Assembly: GCA_947168785.1 (NCBI GenBank)
Contig: CAMVNL010000202.1
Location: 1-5,221 of the forward strand
DNA from: an uncultured Clostridia bacterium
GTDB taxonomy: Bacteria; Bacillota; Clostridia; Oscillospirales; Acutalibacteraceae
DNA length: 5,221 nucleotides
Reading direction: 5' to 3'
Shown here: positions 1 to 5,221 of the stretch, one piece after another
Numbering within the stretch: the stretch's first letter is position 1
Layout: each line of letters begins with the position of its first letter
Translations under genes and position numbers: made by a program
Notes under the pieces: generated by a model
Database searches by the model: none
Told to the model about the DNA's origin: nothing
What the model saw: only the letters and a program-made list of their open reading frames with translations

Positions 1-838
1 GCTCCTCGCCGGTGACAGCCCACCCGGTGAAGCTATAGCCTGCGGGGGGCATGATATAGGGAACCTTTTTTTCGCTTTCAATGTTGTAGGAGACCGTAAA
101 GGGCGCGGTGACGGAATCGGGATAGACGGCGCCCGAACCGTCGAAGGCGTATTGCACCTCAAAGCCGTCCAGCGAGCCGCCGTTGGGGTCGACGGTGACG
201 CTGTATTCGGCGGGTTCCCACTGGGCCTCGGCCATACCGCCGCCGCCCGTCAGGGGATGCTTGATCAGCGGGGTGTAGTTTTCGTCATACGCCAGATAAT
301 AGGTGAGCATATAGCCCTTGAAGGTATAACCCGGCCTTACCGCCCGGATCGCTTCGGGCAGATCCTCGTTCCAGCGGACGGGGCGGGTCGTTTCATCGCC
401 CACCAGTTGGCCGCCGTTGGGATTGAACCGGAGCTGATAAACGTTTTTTTCGAGGTCGTCCGTCGTGATCAGGACCTCTTCGGTATCTACGGAGAGGAGA
501 TCCGCGGTATACACGCCGTTGATATAGACCGGTATGTACGTATCGCCGAGCTCGTTTGTCGGCCATTGATAGGCGGTATGCTTCACCACGTCGCCAACGC
601 CGTTGCCGACCTGTAGATGGCTGCCGTAGGCGACGGAATTCCCGTCAGCAACGGTTTCGCCGGTGCCCACGTTGTAGACGGTCAGCGTTTCGATCCCCTC
701 GCCGGGGCGGATATGGACCACGGCCGTCTGATCTTCCGCCCGTGCGGCGATGGAGAGGACGCCCGTGCTGAGGACGCCGAACGCCATCAGCGCCGCGAGC
801 AGAAGCGAGAAACACCTCTTTATGTCGGAGTTATACAT
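1..838 (-). CDS. Secreted InlB B-repeat (Listeria-Bacteroides repeat) surface protein, 3' end outside window
   Basis: The minus-strand frame starts at ATG 838-836 and stays open to the left edge, giving 279 codons; the C-terminus is missing. AAGGA (848-852) lies 9 bases before the start, behind a good promoter. Residues 1-34 form a signal peptide: KR at 7-8, a hydrophobic core from F10 to I30, and a likely cleavage after A32-R33-A34. Residues 39-115 form a beta-rich, Gly/Val-rich segment that could be a divergent repeat. Two InlB B-type repeats follow. The first (about 134-207) has FNPNGG, then PGYTFKGY and a closing AQW. The second (about 212-279) has VDPNGG, then AGYSFTGW, and is cut by the window edge. 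These repeats are known from internalin-like and other Gram-positive surface proteins, where they act as stalk or adhesion modules; no enzymatic role is visible. More repeats and a wall anchor may lie beyond the edge. The export and repeat calls are firm; the ligand is unknown. Confidence 0.88.
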   Translation of the reverse strand, partial: MYNSDIKRCFSLLLAALMAFGVLSTGVLSIAARAEDQTAVVHIRPGEGIETLTVYNVGTGETVADGNSVAYGSHLQVGNGVGDVVKHTAYQWPTNELGDTYIPVYINGVYTADLLSVDTEEVLITTDDLEKNVYQLRFNPNGGQLVGDETTRPVRWNEDLPEAIRAVRPGYTFKGYMLTYYLAYDENYTPLIKHPLTGGGGMAEAQWEPAEYSVTVDPNGGSLDGFEVQYAFDGSGAVYPDSVTAPFTVSYNIESEKKVPYIMPPAGYSFTGWAVTGEE

Positions 839-870
839 AATACACCATCCTTTTCCTTTATTATGTGTCT

Positions 871-900
871 ATTATATACATCAAACAGGGGAAAATGCAA
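871..900 (-). promoter_or_regulatory. Sigma-A-type promoter of the InlB-repeat gene
   Basis: Read on the minus strand, a -35 box TTGCAT (895-900) is followed after 18 bases by a perfect -10 box TATAAT (871-876). Transcription would start near 863-865, leaving a leader of about 25 bases that contains the AAGGA ribosome binding site. The stretch is AT-rich compared with the flanking genes. Predicted from sequence only. Confidence 0.75.
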
Positions 901-929
901 TACTTGTTCTCATTTTTTTGTTCCGTCAT

Positions 930-951
930 AAAAAACGCCCCTGCGTTTTTT
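930..951. repeat. Perfect inverted repeat / hairpin between divergent promoters
   Basis: AAAAAACGC (930-938) and GCGTTTTTT (943-951) pair perfectly over 9 bp around a 4-base loop, CCCT. Only three of the pairs are G-C. The A-tract, short GC core and T-tract resemble a weak bidirectional intrinsic terminator. However, it lies upstream of both predicted divergent promoters, so neither of their transcripts would contain it. It could instead be an operator, an insulator against readthrough, or a terminator for an unseen transcript. Confidence 0.5.
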
Positions 952-974
952 CTGCTTGAAGGATAAGGCGGGTA

Positions 975-1004
975 TTGAAAAAACCGTCAACTGTATGTTA
1001 AGAT
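975..1004 (+). promoter_or_regulatory. Probable promoter of the serine protease gene
   Basis: TTGAAA (975-980) is a good -35 box. After 18 bases comes TAAGAT (999-1004), a 4/6 match to the -10 consensus, preceded by TG at 996-997 so that it forms an extended -10 (TGnTAAGAT). The leader to the ATG at 1053 would be about 42 bases. It looks weaker than the other two promoters in the window. Confidence 0.45.
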
Positions 1005-1052
1005 ATCAACAGGATCATAAAGAAAGGCAAGACGGTTCGGAGGGAGCAGCGG

Positions 1053-1808
1053 ATGAGGGAAAAAACGATTGCGTTATTGCTGGCTTTGTGCTGCGTCGTG
1101 GGCGGCTCCGCCGGGTGCGGGACCCCGGCGAAAGACGACGCCGCGCCTGTAACGGCGCCGACGGGCACTGAAACGGAGGCGACCGCAGACGCCGCCGTGC
1201 CTGCGCCGGAAACGGCTGAGGCGGACGGCGAGGAGGCGCTTTTCCGCCGCATGGCGGATTCCACGCTGTGCATTTTTACCTCCGGCGGCAACAACGGCAC
1301 GGGATTCCTGTATCGGGAGAAGTATCTGATCACCAACGCGCACGTGCTGTATGACGCAGAGAGCTTTATCTTACGGGACGCGCAGGGCGGGGAACATCAG
1401 GGAACCGTCGTTTTCACCGACGACGGGGAGGATATCGCCGTCATTCAATTGGCGGATGATCAGGGAAAATCCGTGACGTTCGGCGATTCCGACGCCCTGG
1501 CCGTGGGGGAGCAGGTCCTGATGATCGGGAACCCCGCCTCCGGAGAGCCCTTCAGCTGCTGTACCGGGCGACTTGTGAAAACGGAAGGGGAGCTGTTCCG
1601 GCGTATCGATCCGGAACGGTATCTTCCGGTGGACGCGCCGATTGAGTCCGGTTATTCCGGCGGCCCCGCCTTCAACATGCAAGGCGAGCTGATCGGGATC
1701 AGCAACGCCGCCTTCACAGAGGATATTTCCGGCTATGGCTTCGATCACCTGGGGCTTCTGATTCCGATCAACCGCGTGAAAGAACTGATCGAGGCGCATT
1801 GCGGGTAA
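1053..1808 (+). CDS. Membrane-anchored trypsin-like (HtrA-type) serine protease lipoprotein, PDZ-less
   Basis: A 251-residue extracytoplasmic protease. GGAGGGAG (1039-1046) at good spacing supports the ATG at 1053. Residues 1-22 are a lipoprotein signal: basic R2 and K4, a hydrophobic core, then SAG before C22. The lipobox has Ser rather than Leu at -3, so lipidation is likely but not certain. Residues 23-60 are an Ala/Thr/Pro/Glu-rich linker. Residues 62-247 are a chymotrypsin-fold domain with a complete triad: H97 in TNAHV, D127 in EDIAVI, and S202 in SGYSGGP, the family's usual GNSGGP with Tyr for Asn. IGNP (158-161) and IPIN (237-240) are further HtrA-family landmarks. There is no transmembrane helix after the domain and no PDZ domain, so the protein is shorter than DegP/HtrA. 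C169 and C170 are adjacent. It is expected on the outer face of the membrane, in protein quality control or processing of surface proteins; the substrate is unknown. It has its own divergent promoter. Confidence 0.9.
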   Translation: MREKTIALLLALCCVVGGSAGCGTPAKDDAAPVTAPTGTETEATADAAVPAPETAEADGEEALFRRMADSTLCIFTSGGNNGTGFLYREKYLITNAHVLYDAESFILRDAQGGEHQGTVVFTDDGEDIAVIQLADDQGKSVTFGDSDALAVGEQVLMIGNPASGEPFSCCTGRLVKTEGELFRRIDPERYLPVDAPIESGYSGGPAFNMQGELIGISNAAFTEDISGYGFDHLGLLIPINRVKELIEAHCG

Positions 1809-1875
1809 CTGATCAGGAGGCGGCGCGGCTCCGTGAACCGCCCGCAAGGCGATCCCGATGTTACAGCTTGTAAAA

Positions 1876-1891
1876 CTTGCAATCTTGCAAT
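1876..1891 (+). repeat. Tandem octamer CTTGCAAT x2 overlapping a -35 box
   Basis: CTTGCAAT occurs twice head to tail (1876-1883 and 1884-1891), and a related CTTGTAAA begins at 1867. The second copy contains the TTGCAA -35 box of the promoter for the large gene. A direct repeat placed here could be a regulator binding site or a spare -35 element. No regulator is visible in the window, so function is inference. Confidence 0.5.
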
Positions 1892-1913
1892 AAAGGGAAA
1901 ATGGCTATATAAT
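1885..1913 (+). promoter_or_regulatory. Sigma-A-type promoter of the large multidomain gene
   Basis: TTGCAA (1885-1890), a 17-base spacer and TATAAT (1908-1913) make a near-consensus promoter in an AT-rich stretch. Transcription would begin near 1920, about 23 bases before the ATG at 1943, leaving just enough room for the purine-rich GGAAGGGTGAG ribosome binding site (1928-1938). This is the best promoter match in the window. It implies that the downstream gene can be expressed independently of the protease gene. Confidence 0.8.
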
Positions 1914-1942
1914 GGAATAAAACAACCGGAAGGGTGAGACAG

Positions 1943-4900
1943 ATGTTGCTGGAATATATCAAACAGATCTTCAGTTTGCTTCTCTCGTTAATCACTTTGA
2001 TCGGAGGGACGTTCATGAATATTTCGATCTGTAAGGATCCGGATATGACGAAGCCCTTTGTCCGCGAAGACGCCGAGCCGCTGACCGCAGCGCCGGACGA
2101 TACCGCGGAGCTCGTCAGGGTATCCGACAAGCTGGTGATGCCCCGTATCGTCTCCCCGGCCGTGCTGAAAACCATCTCCGCCGATCTGAACACGGCGGAA
2201 AAGGGTTACGCGCCCCAAAGCCTGATGACGGAGGCGTTCAACCGCGTGTTTGACAAGCTTGTGATCTTCCGCGCCGGTGAGGACGTCGACGCGGCTTACG
2301 TGCTGGGTGAAAAGGTGACGATCCGCTCCAACGTCCGGCAGACGGAGACGGGCTACTATATCCCCCTGCGCCTTGTGAGCGAGGTCCTCGGCGGCGCGCT
2401 CAGCAAAACCGGCGAAAAGACCGTCCTGGCGGCGGACGCGATGACCGTGACCGTCGCCGACGGGAAGGCCTATCTGCATGAGAGCGGCCAGGGCTACGCC
2501 CCGGAGGACGAGATCGAATACACGGCGGATGGGGCGGTCAACGTCAAGGACGCGGCGCGGCTCTTCGGTCTGACGGAGTACCACACCGACGCGGGGCTTG
2601 TCTTTTTCTCCGTCGGCAGCGCTTTCGACCCGCTCAAGGGCTATTACGTGGCAGAGGAAGCGGAAAAGCTGTGGCTTGACGGCGACGCGGCGGCGGATTA
2701 CTCCGCCAATATGTTCGTGGATATCCCCAACGTGATCCATAACGGACAGAGATGCGCGACCGCTTATACCGATCCGGAGCTGGATATCAACGCCAACGTG
2801 ACCGCCTACGCCGCACAGGGCGTTGCGGCAAAGGTCGACCTCGGCCCCGCCATCGTCGCCGGACAGGGCGAGGATAAGAGCAACTACACAGTCGTGCGCA
2901 TTTTCGACGCGTATCAGACCCTGCATACCCAGTTCAACGCCTATCCCTCGTCGGTCAGGGGCGGCGTACAGGTGGCCGCCGCCGGAACGGAAGACGGCTT
3001 TGCCATCCTGACAGCGCCCTATGCCGACGCGTCGGTCGACGCGCTGCGCTGCTATGACGCGAACGGCTCCTTCCTGTTCGCCGTCCATCCCACCGGCAAA
3101 GCGCCCTTTGCCATTGCCGCGGGGGCGTTCCTCGGGGAGGAGGACGTCTTCGCCGTCACCTCGCGAAACGGCGTTTCCCGCAGCCGCGTCGTGGAGTTCT
3201 TCTCCGCCGCGGACGGTCACCTGCTGGAGACCCGCCCGCTTCCCGTCAAGCTGATTTCCGGCGTGCTGCTTTCCGCGGACCGTGTTTCCGGCGGCGGCGA
3301 CGCGCTCCTTGTCTACGCCGACAACAACGTGCTGGCCTACGCCCTCAAGAACGGCGAGCTGACGGAGCTGAACGTCGGCGTCAAGCCCGTCAACGGCGTT
3401 TTTGCCTCCGCCTTCGGCGGTTACTGGGCGACGAAGGACGCGAAGGATATCCGCAAAGCCTTTTCGGAGGTGACGGAATATGCCGACGGCGAACCGAAGA
3501 CGATCAACGTGGGCGCGAAAGAAAATCTTTTCTATACCACGGCTGTGAAGGAGAACGGCGCCTTCGTCAAGAACGGCAAATTCTGGCACCTGCGCATGGA
3601 GTTCGCCACCAAGGCCCACAACGGCACAAGCCCCGGCGACACCGCATCCATCCGGGTCAACGATATCGCGTCGTTTACCAATTTCCCCTCCGACAGCGTG
3701 ATCGAGGCGCACGACACGCTCTATAACATGTGGGAGCCCTGCGCCACCCACCGCTGGAACCAGACCGAAGGGATGCGCAACCTCATCAACTACATCGACC
3801 CGGACACCGGGACCTACGGCTACGCCACCATGACGAAGGAGGACCAGCGCACCGACTACGTTGAATTCGGCAACGCCTACTATAACGGCACCTACGCCCC
3901 CTTTATCGAGACGATGGACCGGTTCAATTTCTGGCCGCGGCGCACCTTCCTCCAGTCCCTTGCGGTGCTTTACCGCGACGCGCCGGAAAACACCGCTGCC
4001 GTCTCCCCGGTACACGAGCACGAGATTGATTCCGGCGCGGGTTCGGTGGGCGATTACAACCCCAAAATGGTTGCGGGCTTCCGGCTGTATCTCAAGGAGC
4101 TGTACGGGACGATCGAAAACGTCAACAAGGTCTTCGGAACGTCCTTCGCGTCGTTTGAGGCCCTTGACGCGCCGAGAAACGCCGGCAGGGGCGGCTGGGA
4201 CCGCTATCCGTCCTCCGCTTCTGACGTCAACCCGTTTTTCACCCAATGGTCCATCTACAACCGCTCCATCGTCAGTCAGCGGCTGGTGGAGTCATACCGG
4301 GAGGCCCTGCTGGCGGGCTTCCCGCCGGAGCTCATCAAGGCGCACCAGATCCCGGAGGGGGACGCGGTCGCCGGGTTCCTGGGGGAGGCGGACACCCGTA
4401 TTTCCCCGGTCGACGTCATCCTGGCGGCGGGCACGGGGTACGGGGGCACCCGCTACGGCACTTTCTATCGTGACAATAATTCCTTCCTGGCACTGGCGAA
4501 GCAGTCCGGTCACAACAGCGTGACGCTGGGCGAATACCACTCCATGAACACCGATCAGAAAAACGCCTACAACCAGTTGAAATACCTGTTTGACAACGGC
4601 GCGATCTTCACCCACGTGGGGAGTTGGGCCGGCACGCTGGACGACGGCGAGCAAATGGACGCCAGCGAAAAATACGCAGCCGAAAAGCTGCGGGACAGCA
4701 ATATCCCCCGCAGCGCCTCCTCCGGCGGGACCGGCGAAGTCAGAGCCTATGCCGAGGGCGGCTACAATATCGTGGAGATCGGCTCAAAGCGCACCAGCGC
4801 CGGGCTGCTCAAATCCGTCAAGGCGGACGGCTCCTTCGAGGGCTCGGTCTATCTGCAGCCCTTCCACGCGGCAACCGTCGCGGTGGACCTGGCCCGGGGC

Positions 4901-5221
4901 GAAACCGCCTCCGGCGCCGGCAGGCTCCGCTGCGCCGTCAGCGGCAGAAAGGACGCGGACGGAAAGACGATCGAAGGGCTCAATTACGGCGATACGGTGG
5001 ACGTCCGCGTCAAGGCCAGGCCGACGGGCCAGGCGGGCACGGTGACGTTCCGCTTTTGGCACAGCGGCGGGGAGATCGAGGCCGCCGCCTGCACCTTTGA
5101 CGTCAGCGGAGAAGCGACCGAATACCGCTGCTGCTTTAAAAACCAGCTCTATCTGGAGGACTGCTCCGTCACGGTCACCTACCGCGACGTAGAGATTTCA
5201 GACGCAAGCGTCACCCTGCTG
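1943..5221 (+). CDS. Large multidomain surface protein: CuAO-N-like, beta-propeller-like, GH42-like and CBM-like domains; 3' end outside window
   Basis: One open frame of 1093 codons reaches the right edge; the C-terminus is missing. The ATG at 1943 follows GGAAGGGTGAG (1928-1938). Domains in order: a hydrophobic segment at 3-24, probably an anchor or atypical export signal; a copper-amine-oxidase-N-like domain at about 107-224, with the YIPLRLVSEVLGG motif at 139-151; about four beta-propeller-like repeats at about 285-477, with RGGVQVAAAG the clearest; a GH42-like barrel at about 540-925; and a beta-sandwich resembling a CBM4/9 module at about 932-1093. The barrel call rests on FRLYLKELYGTIENVNKVFG (713-732), close to the GH42 Phe-Arg...Leu-Lys...Tyr-Gly-Thr...Leu-Asn signature, and on NGA (885-887) followed by W895. 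E692 or E694 in VHEHEI would be the acid/base and E864 in TLGEYHS the nucleophile. Their spacing of 170-172 residues fits GH42 as I recall it, but His replaces the usual Asn before the acid/base. The protein is probably extracellular and acts on or binds galactose-type glycans. The substrate is not shown, and loss of activity is possible. Confidence 0.82.
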   Translation, partial: MLLEYIKQIFSLLLSLITLIGGTFMNISICKDPDMTKPFVREDAEPLTAAPDDTAELVRVSDKLVMPRIVSPAVLKTISADLNTAEKGYAPQSLMTEAFNRVFDKLVIFRAGEDVDAAYVLGEKVTIRSNVRQTETGYYIPLRLVSEVLGGALSKTGEKTVLAADAMTVTVADGKAYLHESGQGYAPEDEIEYTADGAVNVKDAARLFGLTEYHTDAGLVFFSVGSAFDPLKGYYVAEEAEKLWLDGDAAADYSANMFVDIPNVIHNGQRCATAYTDPELDINANVTAYAAQGVAAKVDLGPAIVAGQGEDKSNYTVVRIFDAYQTLHTQFNAYPSSVRGGVQVAAAGTEDGFAILTAPYADASVDALRCYDANGSFLFAVHPTGKAPFAIAAGAFLGEEDVFAVTSRNGVSRSRVVEFFSAADGHLLETRPLPVKLISGVLLSADRVSGGGDALLVYADNNVLAYALKNGELTELNVGVKPVNGVFASAFGGYWATKDAKDIRKAFSEVTEYADGEPKTINVGAKENLFYTTAVKENGAFVKNGKFWHLRMEFATKAHNGTSPGDTASIRVNDIASFTNFPSDSVIEAHDTLYNMWEPCATHRWNQTEGMRNLINYIDPDTGTYGYATMTKEDQRTDYVEFGNAYYNGTYAPFIETMDRFNFWPRRTFLQSLAVLYRDAPENTAAVSPVHEHEIDSGAGSVGDYNPKMVAGFRLYLKELYGTIENVNKVFGTSFASFEALDAPRNAGRGGWDRYPSSASDVNPFFTQWSIYNRSIVSQRLVESYREALLAGFPPELIKAHQIPEGDAVAGFLGEADTRISPVDVILAAGTGYGGTRYGTFYRDNNSFLALAKQSGHNSVTLGEYHSMNTDQKNAYNQLKYLFDNGAIFTHVGSWAGTLDDGEQMDASEKYAAEKLRDSNIPRSASSGGTGEVRAYAEGGYNIVEIGSKRTSAGLLKSVKADGSFEGSVYLQPFHAATVAVDLARGETASGAGRLRCAVSGRKDADGKTIEGLNYGDTVDVRVKARPTGQAGTVTFRFWHSGGEIEAAACTFDVSGEATEYRCCFKNQLYLEDCSVTVTYRDVEISDASVTLL
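2003..2017 (+). promoter_or_regulatory. Alternative in-frame start with strong ribosome binding site
   Basis: GGAGG (2003-2007) lies 7 bases before an in-frame ATG (2015-2017, residue 25 of the long form). This is better than the site before the ATG at 1943. Starting here would remove the entire hydrophobic segment and give a protein without an export signal. The GGAGGG also encodes the Gly-Gly of the hydrophobic segment, so the match may be coincidental. The long start is preferred because the downstream domains are of extracellular type. Confidence 0.4.

Noticed and set aside
152..616. 154-codon plus-strand open frame antisense to the InlB-repeat gene
   Set aside because: The minus-strand frame has a promoter, ribosome binding site, signal peptide and recognisable repeats; the plus-strand product shows none of these.
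1799..1847. Dyad TTGCGGG (1799-1805) with CCCGCAA (1841-1847), plus inner GGCGG/CCGCC pairing, as a terminator for the protease gene
   Set aside because: The loop is long, the inner and outer pairings compete for the same bases, and no T-tract follows, so an intrinsic terminator is not supported.
1833..1937. 34-residue open frame starting at GTG, with AGGAGG at 1815-1820 and a CKTC motif
   Set aside because: The 12-base spacing is too long, the start is GTG, and the frame runs through the promoter and ribosome binding site of the next gene. It is probably chance, although a leader peptide cannot be excluded.
1988..4246. 752-codon open frame on the minus strand, antisense to the large gene
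   Set aside because: It is explained by strong G/C bias at third codon positions of the plus-strand gene. Its product is rich in Arg, Gly and Val without recognisable domains, whereas the plus-strand product has coherent domains, a promoter and a ribosome binding site.
4292..5100. Several overlapping open frames of 90-220 codons on both strands near the right edge
   Set aside because: These are shadows of the large plus-strand gene in GC-rich sequence. Their products are Arg/Pro/Ala-rich with no motifs, and the main frame continues unbroken through all of them.

Overview
The window looks like chromosome of a GC-rich, gut-type Firmicute (clostridial, possibly Oscillospirales-like; this is inference). 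The reasons are G/C-ending codons in the genes, AT-rich intergenic stretches with sigma-A-type promoters, strong purine-rich ribosome binding sites, a Gram-positive style lipoprotein, and cell-surface domains common in that group (InlB B-type repeats, a copper-amine-oxidase-N-like domain, a GH42-like barrel). No RNA genes, mobile elements or CRISPR arrays were seen.

Layout. (1) 838 down to 1 on the minus strand is the 5' part of a secreted protein with InlB/Listeria-Bacteroides type repeats; it runs off the left edge. (2) 839-1052 is a divergent intergenic region. It holds a good minus-strand promoter, a perfect 9-bp stem hairpin and a weaker plus-strand promoter. (3) 1053-1808 on the plus strand is a membrane-anchored, trypsin-like (HtrA-type, PDZ-less) serine protease lipoprotein. 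(4) 1809-1942 is a short intergenic region with a tandem octamer overlapping a near-consensus promoter. No convincing terminator was seen there. (5) 1943-5221 on the plus strand is one uninterrupted reading frame of 1093 codons, open at the right edge. It encodes a large multidomain surface or secreted protein: hydrophobic N-terminus, copper-amine-oxidase-N-like domain, about four beta-propeller-like repeats, a GH42-like (clan GH-A) glycosidase-type domain and a carbohydrate-binding-like beta-sandwich.

All three genes point outside the cell: a repeat-rich surface protein, a surface protease and a large probable glycan-acting protein. They appear to be separate transcription units rather than one operon, although readthrough from the protease into the large gene is possible. 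A functional link, such as protease processing of the neighbouring surface proteins, is only inferred from proximity. The most interesting object is the large protein. Its domain combination is unusual, its N-terminus is not a classical signal peptide, a second in-frame start with a better ribosome binding site lies 24 codons downstream, and its putative catalytic site departs from the GH42 pattern.
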